From: Dokdonella_A sp963834755
GTDB lineage: Bacteria > Pseudomonadota > Gammaproteobacteria > Xanthomonadales > Rhodanobacteraceae
Reading direction: 5' to 3'
Assembly (NCBI GenBank): GCA_963834755.1
Contig: CAWICQ010000013.1
Coordinates: forward strand, 1-64,000
Length of the DNA stretch: 64,000 nucleotides
Shown here: positions 35,841 through 45,070 of the stretch, piece by piece
Position numbering within the stretch: position 1 is the stretch's first letter
Layout: every line of letters begins with the position of its first letter
Program-made: the position numbers and the translations under genes
Notes under the pieces: model-generated
Database searches by the model: none
Told to the model about the DNA's origin: nothing
Seen by the model: only the letters and a program-made list of their open reading frames with translations

Positions 35841-37151
35841 ATGCCGCTCGCGAAGTTTGCCAGAAAGCTGAGCTTCGACCGCGAACGCTCGCTCGCGCTG
35901 CTGCGCTTCACCTGGCACCGCTTCATCGAGGACCGCTGCATGCAGACGGCGGGCGCTCTGGCGTACACCTCGGTGTTCGCGCTGGTTCCGTTGACTGCGG
36001 CCGTGCTCGGCATCCTCGCCGCATTTCCGGTCTTCGCCGGCTGGCGCGACAGCGTCACGGTATGGATGTTTGCCAATTTCGTGCCTGCGACCGGCGACGC
36101 GGTGCAGGGCTACATCACCGAGTTCGCGGCCAACGCCAGCAAGGCCACTGCGGTCGGGATTCTCGTGTTGCTGTTCAGCGCGGTCGCGTTGATGATGAGC
36201 ATCGAGGATGCGTTCAATCGCATCTGGCGCGTGCAGACGGCGCGGCCGGCTGCGTCGCGCTTGGTGATTTACTGGACGACGTTGACGCTCGGGCCCTTGC
36301 TGGTCGTTGCCGCGCTCGCGATCAGCTCGTACGTGATCGCATTGCCGTTCATCGGCGCCGCGGCCGAGCAGTTGTCGCTGAAGACGCGCGTTCTCTCGGC
36401 GCTGCCGTTTCTGATCGTGTGGAGCGCGCTCATCGCCGCGTACATGGTGATTCCGAATCGCGGCGTGCGCATCGGCCACGCGCTCATCGGCGCGTTCATC
36501 GCGGCTCTGTTGTTCGAGGGCGCCAAGCGCGGTTTCGCGTGGTACGCGACGCGCGCGAACTATCAGCAGGTGTACGGTGCGATCGCGATCGTGCCGATCT
36601 TCATTTTCTGGATTTACCTCTCGTGGGCGATCGTTCTGTTCGGCGCATCGCTGACCGCGTCGCTGAGCGCGTTCGAGTATCGGCCGGCGTCGCTGCAGTT
36701 GCAGCGCGGGCAGGAATTCGCCGGACTTCTGCGCGTGCTCAATCATTTTGCCGCGGCCCAGCGCGACGGCCGCGGGCTGCACAGCGAAACATTGCGTGCG
36801 GCCGAGCCGTTCCTGACCGATGATCTGCTCCAGCGTTATCTCGGCGATCTGTATCGCGTTGGCCTGATCCGTCGCAGCGAGGTCGGCGAGTGGGTCGTCG
36901 TGCGCGATTTCGCCAGCATCACGCTGCTGGAGATCTACGAGGAAGGCGGCTACCGTCTGCCGTACGAGCTGAGCATCGCGCCCGACCCGACGCTACCTGC
37001 CGCGGTGCTGCTGCAGCGCGTCGCCGAGTCGGTCCGGCAGGGACTCGACGTGCCGCTGTCCGAAATCTTTTCGCCTTCCGCGCGGTCCACATCCACGTCC
37101 GAAGACGCCGCTGCCGCGGCGGACCCGAATCATCCGATGGAGCAAGCATGA
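35841..37151 (+). CDS. YihY/BrkB family inner-membrane protein
   Basis: A 436-residue protein. The first 290 residues hold about six membrane segments with the family strings MQTAGALAYTSVFALVPLTA, MMSIEDAFNRIWRVQ and YGAIAIVPIFIFWIYLSWAI-VLFGASLTA. The remainder (about 300-436) is a cytoplasmic domain with a winged-helix-like region (LTDDLLQRYLGDLYRVGLI). Once called ribonuclease BN, the family is now seen as a membrane protein of unsettled function. Its last codons overlap the TlpA gene as ATGA, giving a BrkB-TlpA-acylphosphatase operon. Confidence 0.92.
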   Translation: MPLAKFARKLSFDRERSLALLRFTWHRFIEDRCMQTAGALAYTSVFALVPLTAAVLGILAAFPVFAGWRDSVTVWMFANFVPATGDAVQGYITEFAANASKATAVGILVLLFSAVALMMSIEDAFNRIWRVQTARPAASRLVIYWTTLTLGPLLVVAALAISSYVIALPFIGAAAEQLSLKTRVLSALPFLIVWSALIAAYMVIPNRGVRIGHALIGAFIAALLFEGAKRGFAWYATRANYQQVYGAIAIVPIFIFWIYLSWAIVLFGASLTASLSAFEYRPASLQLQRGQEFAGLLRVLNHFAAAQRDGRGLHSETLRAAEPFLTDDLLQRYLGDLYRVGLIRRSEVGEWVVVRDFASITLLEIYEEGGYRLPYELSIAPDPTLPAAVLLQRVAESVRQGLDVPLSEIFSPSARSTSTSEDAAAAADPNHPMEQA

Positions 37152-37645
37152 AACGATCGTTCCTGCGCCTTGCCTTCGCGCTCGCCGCCGCGCTGCCGTT
37201 CGCGATGGTCGGCCATGCCGAAACGGCGAAGAAGCCGGCGCTGCAACTCAAGACCCTGGACGGCGCGACCTTCGATCTCGCCTCGCTGCGCGGCAAGTGG
37301 GTCATCGTGAATTTCTGGGCGACATGGTGTTCGCCGTGCATCAAGGAGATGCCGGACATTTCGCAGTTCGTCGCCGCGCGCAGCGATGTCGCGGCGATCG
37401 GCATCGCGTTCGGCGGCGAGGAAAAGCAAGATGTCGTCGCCTTCCTCGGCAAGCATCCGGTGAAATATCCGGTCGCGAATCTGCCGCTGGAGGAACCGCC
37501 GAAGGATTTCGGCGCGCCGAAGGGATTGCCGACGACGTACCTGATCGCGCCCGACGGCAGCATCGCGAAGAAATTCACCGGCCCGGTGACCTCGCAGGAC
37601 CTCGAAAAAGCGATCGCCGCCGGCGCCGTGGCCGAAAAATCGTAG
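37148..37645 (+). CDS. TlpA/ResA-like thioredoxin-fold protein, exported
   Basis: A 165-residue protein with a signal peptide (LRLAFALAAALPFAMVGHAE) and a thioredoxin fold: WVIVNFWATWCSPCIKEMPD, with the redox motif W-C-S-P-C, then GLPTTYLIAPDGSIAKKF with the cis-Pro. Periplasmic thiol reductases of this type reduce or isomerise disulfides or serve cytochrome c maturation. It overlaps the BrkB stop and is 7 bp before the acylphosphatase gene. Confidence 0.9.
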   Translation: MKRSFLRLAFALAAALPFAMVGHAETAKKPALQLKTLDGATFDLASLRGKWVIVNFWATWCSPCIKEMPDISQFVAARSDVAAIGIAFGGEEKQDVVAFLGKHPVKYPVANLPLEEPPKDFGAPKGLPTTYLIAPDGSIAKKFTGPVTSQDLEKAIAAGAVAEKS

Positions 37646-37652
37646 GCCAGCG

Positions 37653-37919
37653 ATGGCGACGCTTCGCTTCGTCGTCTCCGGGCGCGTTCAAGGCGTCTTC
37701 TTCCGCGCTTCGGCACGCATCGAGGCCGCGCGGCTTGGCATCGCGGGCTCGGCACGGAATCTCGACGACGGTCGCGTCGAGGTGATTGCGATCGGATCCG
37801 ACGACGCGCTGGATGCGCTCGAGCGATGGTTGCGCCAGGGTCCGCCGTCGGCACGCGTCGAGTCGGTTGCACGCCAGGCTATTCCGGACCGGCCCGCTGC
37901 AGGGTTTCGGATTTTCTAG
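37653..37919 (+). CDS. acyP: Acylphosphatase
   Basis: An 88-residue protein, normal length. It has the phosphate loop SGRVQGVFFRAS (G-R-V-Q-G-V-x-F-R with catalytic Arg) and the Asn in GSARNLDDGRVEVIAIG. It hydrolyses acyl phosphates. Last gene of the BrkB-TlpA operon. Confidence 0.95.
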   Translation: MATLRFVVSGRVQGVFFRASARIEAARLGIAGSARNLDDGRVEVIAIGSDDALDALERWLRQGPPSARVESVARQAIPDRPAAGFRIF

Positions 37920-38160
37920 CAGCCGCGCGCTGTCTCAAGCTGGCGAAGTTCGCAGCACTTTACATTTGTTTGCGCTCCGGGCGGGCGCGACTAGGCCGAT
38001 TTGCGTGCCTGCGCTTTGGAACCGGGCAACATTGGCGCGATAATCGCTTATTCCCAGATTTGCCAAATTGTCCGGTCCGGCCGGCAACTCCGTTTTACGA
38101 CGGATGCGGGCGCTGCGTTGCAGCGTTCGAATCGCCCGGACGAGGGACAAGACGACCGCC

Positions 38161-39381
38161 ATGAAAACCGTTCTGATGTTCCCGTACGCGAACCACCTCG
38201 GCGGCACGCAGCCGCTGGTGGCCATCGGCGCCGCATTGCGCGACGCCGGGCACAACGTGGTGTTCGCGGCGCGCGGCAAATGCCGCGCCTATGTCGAAGA
38301 ATGCGGGTTCGCGGTCGAGGACGTGATCGAGCTCGATCCGGAACGAAGCGTCGCGTATATCAACAAGTCGAGCCTGGACTACCACACGCCGGAAAGCATC
38401 GACGAGTTCGTCGAGCAGGAAAGCGCGCTGATCAAGAAGCACAAAGCGGACGCCGTGGTGGATCTGCACCGCCCGACGCTGAAACTTTCCGCGCTGCTGA
38501 CCAACACGCCGCGCGCCGTGCTCTGCAATACGGTGCTGACGCGCTACTACGCCGGCGAGAAATTCCTGCCGGAATCGCATCCGTTGGGCACGTTGTTCCA
38601 ATACTTGCCGCAGAGCATCCTGCGCCCGCTCAGCGCGTGGGCCGAGGACAAGCTGTTCGAATCCTGGGTGCGTCCGTACAACGCGTATCTCAAAGGCCGC
38701 AGCGAGGTGCGCTTCAAATCGATGAAGGATCTGTTCGAAGGCGAGGCCACGATCCTCATGGACGCGCCGGAGTTCGCGCCGCTCATCGATCTGCCGCCGC
38801 ATGTGCACGCCGTCGGCCCGCTGGTCCATGAGCAGGCCGACCGGATTCCGCCGTGGTATTCGCGGCTCGATCCGGGCAAGAAGTCGCTGTTCGTCTATCT
38901 CGGTTCGTACGGCGAGCAATTCACGCGTGTCGTGGATTACCTCGGCCGTATGCTCGCCGATTTGCCCGATTACCAGGTCATCGCCGCAACCGGCGGTCTC
39001 TACAGCTACCGCGGAACCGATTGTCCGCCGAACGTGATCGTCAGCGACTACGTGCCGGCGAGTCTCGTGCTTTCGCACAACTGTGCGGCGATGATCACGC
39101 ACGGCGGCCGCGGCTCGATCTATTCCGCGCTGCATCATGGCGTGCCGCTGGTCGGCATTCCGAATCAGGGCGAGCAGGAGTGGAATCTCGACGCGGTCGA
39201 GCGCCACGGGCTCGGCCGCAAGCTGTCGCCCAGGCGCATCAGCTTCGAGGCGTTCGGCGAGGCGATGCGCGCGGTCATCGACGATCCGCGCTTTCGCGAA
39301 AACGCGCAGGCGTTCAGGGCGCGCCTGCTCGCGTACGACGGTGTCGGCGAAGCGTCGCGCATCGTCGCGGCGATGGCGTAA
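38161..39381 (+). CDS. Glycosyltransferase, GT1 (UGT/MGT) type
   Basis: A 406-residue GT-B protein. N-terminal acceptor domain: MFPYANHLGGTQPLVAIGAA-LRDAGHNVVFAA. C-terminal nucleotide-sugar domain: KSLFVYLGSYGEQF, NVIVSDYVPASLVLSHNCAA, MITHGGRGSIYSALHHGVP and PNQGEQEWNLDAVERHGLG, the donor-binding signature of GT1 enzymes. Acceptors are usually small lipophilic molecules (macrolides, flavonoids, sterols, carotenoids). The 241 bp before it hold no gene. No biosynthetic genes sit beside it, so the acceptor cannot be guessed. The start at 38161 is chosen by the family N-terminus. Confidence 0.85.
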   Translation: MKTVLMFPYANHLGGTQPLVAIGAALRDAGHNVVFAARGKCRAYVEECGFAVEDVIELDPERSVAYINKSSLDYHTPESIDEFVEQESALIKKHKADAVVDLHRPTLKLSALLTNTPRAVLCNTVLTRYYAGEKFLPESHPLGTLFQYLPQSILRPLSAWAEDKLFESWVRPYNAYLKGRSEVRFKSMKDLFEGEATILMDAPEFAPLIDLPPHVHAVGPLVHEQADRIPPWYSRLDPGKKSLFVYLGSYGEQFTRVVDYLGRMLADLPDYQVIAATGGLYSYRGTDCPPNVIVSDYVPASLVLSHNCAAMITHGGRGSIYSALHHGVPLVGIPNQGEQEWNLDAVERHGLGRKLSPRRISFEAFGEAMRAVIDDPRFRENAQAFRARLLAYDGVGEASRIVAAMA

Positions 39382-39566
39382 TCGGCCGGGGCGAGCGCTC
39401 CGAACGCCGAACGGGTCGCAACATTCGTCCGAAAACGTTCCTGTCATCGGATGCAAATCGAATGATCATGCGGAGCGCAGATCGCGCGGCTTATGCTCGC
39501 GCCCGCGATGGCGCGATCGGCTCAAGCGGATCGCGCAAAACCCAAGACGGATATGAGGATTGAGGC

Positions 39567-40961
39567 ATGTCCCTTCGAATCGTTGCTCGGGAATTCCGTT
39601 GCGTGGTCTGCGTCAGTGTTGCGCTCGGCGCTCTCGCGGGCTTTGGACCTGCCGTGGTCCGTGCAAGCTCGACGGCGAGTCTGCCTTCGATCGTGCACTC
39701 GCCGGCAAAATCTGCGCTGCCGGGCGCGTCGGAACGTCCCGTAGCCAGCCTTGGGGTGCCGGATGCGTTGGCACCGGATGGCTCGGTCTGGTCCGGACAA
39801 AAAGTCATCATCGACGACGGCGCGCAAGGCGATTTCTTCGGGATATCGGTCGCTATCGATGGCCAGACCGCGGTCGTCGGCGCTTACGGCGTCACCGTGA
39901 ATGGCCAGGAACAGCAGGGCGCGGTCTATGTGTTCACCGAATCGAACGGCACCTGGACACAGACCGCCACGCTGACCGCCGCCGACGGCCGCCGGTTCGA
40001 CATCTTCGGATCCGCGGTCGCACTGTCGGGCGGCGTCGCGGCGATCGGCGCGTATCAGTCCAATCTCAGCGCCGGCGCGGTGTACGTCTTCACCGGGTCG
40101 GGCTCCGCATGGACGCAGAAAGCCAAGCTCACGGCGGACGATGGTGTGCGCAATGATTGCCTGGGCTGGTCGGTAGCCGTTTCGTCCGCGGGTGTTCTCG
40201 CCGGCGCACCGTTCGCGGTCGTCGATGGCATTCAGGTCGGCGCCGTGTACGCGTTCGGAGGGAATGGCGGCAACTGGAGTCAGACGCAGAAAGTGACCGC
40301 CACCAACGGCGCGATCGGCGATTTCTTCGGCGATGCCATCGCAATGGATGGCAACGTCTCCGTGATCGGAGCGGACAGCGCCAGCGTCAACGGCAACCAG
40401 GCGGGCGCCGCGTACGTGTTCGACACTTCGGGTGGGAGCTGGGTGCAAAAGACCGAGGTCACGTCCGCCGATGGCGCTGCCTTCGACAACTTCGGCCGAT
40501 TCGTTGCGATCTCGGGCACGAGGATCTTCGTCACGGCACCGTATGCCGTCATCGACGGCAACGCGTTTGAAGGCGCCGCTTATGTCTTCGAAGGAGCGGG
40601 CGGAACCTGGGGCCAGACCCAGAAACTCACCGCAAGCGATGGCATGGCGAACGGTTACTTCGGCTGGTCCGTCGCGGTCTCTGGGACGACGGCGCTCATC
40701 GGCGCGAATAGCTACAGCAACCAAACCAATCCGGGGCTCGTCTACAAGTTCGACAAATCCAGCGGTGTCTGGGCACAGACGCAGGAGCTCGCCTCCGGTG
40801 ACGGCACGGGCGTCGACTTGTTCGGCTGGTCGGTCGCGCTCGACGGAACGCACGCGGTCATCGGCGAGCCTTTCGCGCTGGTACACGGCGTTTTCGATCA
40901 AGGTGCCGCGTATTTTTACGCGCCCGCGAGCGATGTGATCTTCACGAACGGGTTCGACTGA
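39567..40961 (+). CDS. Secreted FG-GAP beta-propeller protein
   Basis: A 464-residue protein with a signal region (VVCVSVALGALAGFGPAVVR) and then about seven repeats of roughly 50 residues. Each has an FFG/YFG-type opening (GDFFGISVAIDGQTAVVGAY, FDIFGSAVALSGGVAAIGAY, NGYFGWSVAVSGTTALIGAN) and a GAAYVF-type strand followed by W-x-Q. This is the FG-GAP/integrin-alpha-like propeller. It ends SDVIFTNGFD, the same tail type as the beta-helix proteins although the domain is unrelated. Extracellular role unknown. Single gene. Confidence 0.85.
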   Translation: MSLRIVAREFRCVVCVSVALGALAGFGPAVVRASSTASLPSIVHSPAKSALPGASERPVASLGVPDALAPDGSVWSGQKVIIDDGAQGDFFGISVAIDGQTAVVGAYGVTVNGQEQQGAVYVFTESNGTWTQTATLTAADGRRFDIFGSAVALSGGVAAIGAYQSNLSAGAVYVFTGSGSAWTQKAKLTADDGVRNDCLGWSVAVSSAGVLAGAPFAVVDGIQVGAVYAFGGNGGNWSQTQKVTATNGAIGDFFGDAIAMDGNVSVIGADSASVNGNQAGAAYVFDTSGGSWVQKTEVTSADGAAFDNFGRFVAISGTRIFVTAPYAVIDGNAFEGAAYVFEGAGGTWGQTQKLTASDGMANGYFGWSVAVSGTTALIGANSYSNQTNPGLVYKFDKSSGVWAQTQELASGDGTGVDLFGWSVALDGTHAVIGEPFALVHGVFDQGAAYFYAPASDVIFTNGFD

Positions 40962-41025
40962 TCACCGAGTTCGGATTCGCGAAGAATCCGCGCTGAGGTT
41001 GTAAGGAATTGCGAGACGACAGGCG

Positions 41026-42219
41026 TTACGCCTTCAACACGCCGAGCTTGCGCCCGACTTTGATGAACGCCTCGACTGCGCGATCGATCTGCTCGCGCGT
41101 ATGCGCCGCACTCATCTGCGTGCGAATGCGCGCCTGTCCTTGCGGCACGACCGGGTAGAAGAAACCGATCACGTAGATGCCTTCGTCGAGCAGTGCTTTC
41201 GCGAACGCCTGCGCGAGCTTGGCGTCGTAGAGCATCACCGGTGCGATCGGGTGCGTGCCGGGACGGATGTCGAAGCCGGCTTCGGTCATGCGCTTCCTGA
41301 AATACATCGCGTTGTCGTTGACCTTGTCGCGCAGCGCCGTCGACGACGACAGCATTTCGAACACCTTGATCGACGCTGCGACCAGCGGCGGCGGCAGCGT
41401 GTTCGAGAAAAGATACGGACGCGAGCGCTGGCGCAGCAGATCGACGATCGCCTGGCTGCCGGTGGTAAATCCACCGGAACCGCCGCCGAGCGCCTTGCCG
41501 AGCGTCGAAGTGAACACGTCGACGTCGCGCATGACGCCGTGCAGCTCGGCCGAGCCGCGGCCGGTCGGCCCGACGAAGCCGGTCGCATGCGAATCGTCGA
41601 CCATCAACAGCGCGTTGTATTTCTTCTTGAGCGCGACGATTTCGTCGAGCTTGGCGATATAGCCATCCATCGAGAACACGCCGTCCGTCGCGATCAGCCG
41701 CGTGCGCTTGCCCTGCGTTTCGGCGAGATGCTTTTCGAGCTCGGCCATGTCGCCGTTGGCATAGCGCCGGCGCTCGGCCTTGCACAGACGGATGCCGTCG
41801 ATGATCGACGCGTGATTGAGCGCGTCGGAGATGACGGCGTCCTCTTCGTTGAGAATCGTCTCGAACAAGCCGCCGTTCGCGTCGAAGCAGCTCGTGTAGA
41901 GGATCGCATCGTCCGTGCCGAAGAATTTCGCGATCGTCGCTTCGAGCTGCTTGTGCAGATCCTGCGTGCCGCAGATGAAGCGCACCGATGCGAGGCCGAA
42001 GCCGTGCGTGTCGAGCGCTTCCTTCGCGGCCGCGATGACGTCGGGGTGATCGGCGAGTCCGAGATAGTTGTTCGCGCAGAAGTTCAGCACTTCGCGGCCG
42101 TCGGCGGTGCGGATCGCGGACGATTGCGGCGACGTGATGATGCGCTCGGTCTTGTAGAGACCCTGATCGCGGATCGATTCGAGCTCGGCTTCGAGGCGCG
42201 TGCGTGCGGGGTTGTCCAT
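41026..42219 (-). CDS. kbl: 2-amino-3-ketobutyrate CoA ligase (glycine C-acetyltransferase)
   Basis: A 397-residue PLP enzyme, same length as the E. coli protein. Strings: EVLNFCANNYLGLADHPDVI, FGLASVRFICGTQDLHKQLE, YTSCFDANGGLFETILNEED, MVDDSHATGFVGPTGRGSAE and STLGKALGGGSGGFTTGS, where the Lys binds PLP. It converts 2-amino-3-ketobutyrate and CoA to glycine and acetyl-CoA in threonine breakdown. The usual partner tdh is not adjacent. An in-frame ATG 14 codons upstream is a less likely start. Two family B REPs lie upstream. Confidence 0.96.
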   Translation of the reverse strand: MDNPARTRLEAELESIRDQGLYKTERIITSPQSSAIRTADGREVLNFCANNYLGLADHPDVIAAAKEALDTHGFGLASVRFICGTQDLHKQLEATIAKFFGTDDAILYTSCFDANGGLFETILNEEDAVISDALNHASIIDGIRLCKAERRRYANGDMAELEKHLAETQGKRTRLIATDGVFSMDGYIAKLDEIVALKKKYNALLMVDDSHATGFVGPTGRGSAELHGVMRDVDVFTSTLGKALGGGSGGFTTGSQAIVDLLRQRSRPYLFSNTLPPPLVAASIKVFEMLSSSTALRDKVNDNAMYFRKRMTEAGFDIRPGTHPIAPVMLYDAKLAQAFAKALLDEGIYVIGFFYPVVPQGQARIRTQMSAAHTREQIDRAVEAFIKVGRKLGVLKA

Positions 42220-42380
42220 GGTGGCTTCGATGGAAACGGGACGCGTATTGTCGGTCATCGCCGGGTTGGCGAAAACCTCGCACCCCGAAGGATTGGATTG
42301 GGCGAGCACCCGCAGCGCGTCGTCCGGCGAAAGCCGGTGGTCAACGCGTCTTCCCAGCGCAAGCGGCACACTCAATGTTT

Positions 42381-42460
42381 CGTCCCGGCGAAAGCCGGGA
42401 TCCAACGACTCCGCTTTCTCCGGTCATCAGGCACTGCGTCCCGGCGTTCGCCGGGACGAC
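42381..42460. repeat. REP-type palindrome pair (family B)
   Basis: CGTCCCGGCGAAAGCCGGGA (42381-42400) and GTCCCGGCGTTCGCCGGGAC (42438-42457), upstream of kbl and downstream of the hypothetical gene. Nothing else is evident in 42220-42515. Confidence 0.8.
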
Positions 42461-42515
42461 AAAGTGGAGCAGGGCGGAGTCCTTTAGCCCCGCTGCGCGC
42501 CGACGTCAGCAATTG

Positions 42516-43961
42516 CTAATGCAGCTCTTCATCGACAACCGGCTCGTCGAACGCCGCGTACGCCGGCGCGCCCGGCCACGGCGCGCGAACGAGGATGTTC
42601 CAGCCGCGTTCGGTCAGCGCACGTCGCGCCATGAGGCTCGCACCGCCGCCGATCAGCACGGTCTTGTCCTTCACGCGGAATTCTTCGCGATCGAGAAAAT
42701 CGCGCACTTCGCTAGTCCAGCTGAGATCGTCCACCGGCAGCGGCAGCACGAGCTCGCCGTCGGCCGCCTCGTATGCGAGCCCCGCGCCGATCGGCCGCAG
42801 CGTTCCGCCTTTTGCGCGCGTGCCCAGGTATTTCGCCGTGATGCGCAGCGCGTTGACCAGGAAACGTGACTCGAGCTCCGAATGCGCGGTCATGCCGAGT
42901 TCGAGCAGTGCGTCGCCGCCGTCGGCGGGCTTCAATTCATCGAGCGCGTCGACGAGTCCGGTCTGCAACGTCGGCGAGAACACGCCGCGACGCAGAAACT
43001 GCCGGATCAAAAGCTCGTCGCGGCAATAGGCGTGCAGTCGATCGCCATTGCGTGCGCGCAGATCGTCGGGCGAGAGTTTCCATACGACTTCGTTGATGCG
43101 CGTCGAGTCGGACAAGACGACCGCACCGGTGCCGCCCACCGTGCCGAGCGCCGCACTCGCGCTGAAATTCCCGCCGGTGCCGACCCAGGCCAGGCTCGAT
43201 AGCCTCTCCTGCACATACGCGTTGCCGCTGTACGGATCGATGCCAAGCTGCTTGGCAAGACTGCGTTTGACGTCGTTGTACTTGAGCTGTCGCTTGAGCT
43301 CACGCTCCGCCTCGCTGCCGACGCGCGTGTACCAATGTTTCTTCGGATGGTCTTTTTTCGCGTCGTCATCGTCGCCGTTTCGCGCGTCCGTCATCGGGCC
43401 TTCGTCGGACGGGTAAGGATGGCCGCTCGTGCCGAGCGTGCGCGCGACGCGATCCGACGCGGTTTGCGCCTGCGTGCCGATCTTCTTCAGGCGATCGCGG
43501 AAATATCGCGCGACGCCGGCCGGGACCCCGACGATGGTGTCGATCGGATGCATCACGATCTGGCCGAGCGCTTTGCCGGTGGCGATGAACTTGTCGCTGG
43601 CGGCGCGCGCGAAAGCTTCCGAATGCGTGGCTTTTTCCAATGCGTCGAGCGCGGGCAATTCCGCTTCGCGTTCTGCAAGGATCTCGACGCTGTCGGCCTT
43701 CAGCGGTCCGACCGGCGTATCCAAGGTGAAATGCGCCATGTAGCCGCGCAATTCGACATGCGGATCGACCGCGAATCCGGGACCCGAAAGCAACGCCGGT
43801 TGCACCAGCGATACGGCATCGACGACGCGTTCGTCTTCGGTCGTCGTCGTCGCTTCGTCTTGCGCGTGCGATATGCGCGTGGCATCGCCGAAGAGCACGC
43901 CAATCGCACACGCGGCGAGCGCGGCCGCAAACCGCGGGCGCATGAACGGGGCGGAGAACAT
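42516..43961 (-). CDS. Exported protein of unknown function
   Basis: A 481-residue protein that I do not recognise. A signal peptide (FAAALAACAIGVLFGDATRI) ends near residue 33. The body is mixed: GPGFAVDPHVELRGYMAHFT, an amphipathic region IVMHPIDTIVGVPAGVARYF-RDRLKKIG, an acidic/basic hinge GDDDDAKKDHPKKHW, then YNDVKRSLAKQLGIDPYSGN and AALGTVGGTGAVVLSDST. The last 200 residues are helical with a late LIGGGASLMARRALTERGWN string. No membrane span after the signal. Related proteins seem to occur in Xanthomonadales as conserved hypotheticals, but I cannot confirm that here. It lies 63 bp after accA, same strand. Confidence 0.75.
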   Translation of the reverse strand: MFSAPFMRPRFAAALAACAIGVLFGDATRISHAQDEATTTTEDERVVDAVSLVQPALLSGPGFAVDPHVELRGYMAHFTLDTPVGPLKADSVEILAEREAELPALDALEKATHSEAFARAASDKFIATGKALGQIVMHPIDTIVGVPAGVARYFRDRLKKIGTQAQTASDRVARTLGTSGHPYPSDEGPMTDARNGDDDDAKKDHPKKHWYTRVGSEAERELKRQLKYNDVKRSLAKQLGIDPYSGNAYVQERLSSLAWVGTGGNFSASAALGTVGGTGAVVLSDSTRINEVVWKLSPDDLRARNGDRLHAYCRDELLIRQFLRRGVFSPTLQTGLVDALDELKPADGGDALLELGMTAHSELESRFLVNALRITAKYLGTRAKGGTLRPIGAGLAYEAADGELVLPLPVDDLSWTSEVRDFLDREEFRVKDKTVLIGGGASLMARRALTERGWNILVRAPWPGAPAYAAFDEPVVDEELH

Positions 43962-44024
43962 AGGTTACGGCGAATGCGTTGATCGAGGCGGCGGCAGAGC
44001 TTGCTGACGATGCCGCCGAGAAGC

Positions 44025-44984
44025 TCAACCGCCGGTGAACGCGCCGTAACGACGCAGCCGCTGATAGCGTTGCTCGACCAGCGTGGAGACATCCAGCCGT
44101 TCGAGCTCATCGAGCTGCGCAAGCAGAATCGCCTTCAACCGCACCGCGATCGAATGCGGATTGCGGTGCGCGCCGCCGAGCGGCTCGCGGATCACCTTGT
44201 CGATCAGCCCGAGCTCGAGCAGTCGCGGCGCCGTGAGACCGAGCGCGTCGGCGGCGTCCTTGGCTCTTTCGGCGCTCTTCCACAGGATCGACGCGCAGCC
44301 TTCCGGCGTGATCACCGAATACGTCGAATACTGCAGCATGTTGGTGCGATCGCCGACGCCGATCGCCAGCGCGCCGCCGGAACCGCCTTCGCCGATCACC
44401 GTGCACACAATCGGAACCTTGAGGTCGGACATGGCCAGAAGATTGCGCGCGATCGCCTCGCTTTGCCCGCGCGCTTCGGCATCAACGCCCGGCCACGCAC
44501 CGGCCGTGTCGATGAAGGTCAGCACCGGCAATCCGAAACGTTCGGCGAGCTGCAGCAGGCGCAGCGCTTTTCGATAGCCTTCCGGACGCGGCATGCCGAA
44601 GTTGCGCCTGACCTTCGACTTGGTGTCGCGGCCTTTTTGATGGCCGATGATGACGACGCTGCGTCCGTTGATCCGGCCGAGTCCGCCGACGATGGCCGCG
44701 TCGTCTGCGAACGCGCGGTCGCCGGCGAGCTCGTGGAATTCCTCGCACATCACGCCGATGTAATCGAGCGTGTACGGGCGCGCGGGATGCCTTGCGAGCT
44801 GCGCGACCTGCCATGGCGTCAGATTGCGGAAGATCTCCGCGGTCTTCGCTTTCAGCTTGTCCTGCAGCGTCGAGATTTCGTCCTCGATATTGAACGCCTG
44901 CCCGTGGCTGGCCAGCCTGAGCTCCTGGATCTTGGCGTCCAGTTCGGCGATCGGTTGTTCGAAATCGAGGAAGTTCGGGTTCAT
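44025..44984 (-). CDS. accA: Acetyl-CoA carboxylase carboxyltransferase subunit alpha
   Basis: A 319-residue protein, the normal length. It opens MNPNFLDFEQPIAELDAKIQ and carries GHQKGRDTKSKVRRNFGMPRPEGYRKALRL in part (GHQKGRDT, NFGMPRPEGYRKA), FIDTAGAWPGVDAEARGQSE, GEGGSGGALAIGVGDR and STYSVITPEGCASILWKS. With AccD it moves the carboxyl group from biotin to acetyl-CoA, the first step of fatty-acid synthesis. It follows dnaE by 86 bp, the standard gene order. Confidence 0.97.
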   Translation of the reverse strand: MNPNFLDFEQPIAELDAKIQELRLASHGQAFNIEDEISTLQDKLKAKTAEIFRNLTPWQVAQLARHPARPYTLDYIGVMCEEFHELAGDRAFADDAAIVGGLGRINGRSVVIIGHQKGRDTKSKVRRNFGMPRPEGYRKALRLLQLAERFGLPVLTFIDTAGAWPGVDAEARGQSEAIARNLLAMSDLKVPIVCTVIGEGGSGGALAIGVGDRTNMLQYSTYSVITPEGCASILWKSAERAKDAADALGLTAPRLLELGLIDKVIREPLGGAHRNPHSIAVRLKAILLAQLDELERLDVSTLVEQRYQRLRRYGAFTGG

Positions 44985-45070
44985 TCGGCGACGTTCGCGC
45001 CGCGCAGGCGGCGCAAAGGGCGGAAGTATAGCGGCTTGGAGGAAGTGCGGGTCGGTCCAGCCGGAGCCGC

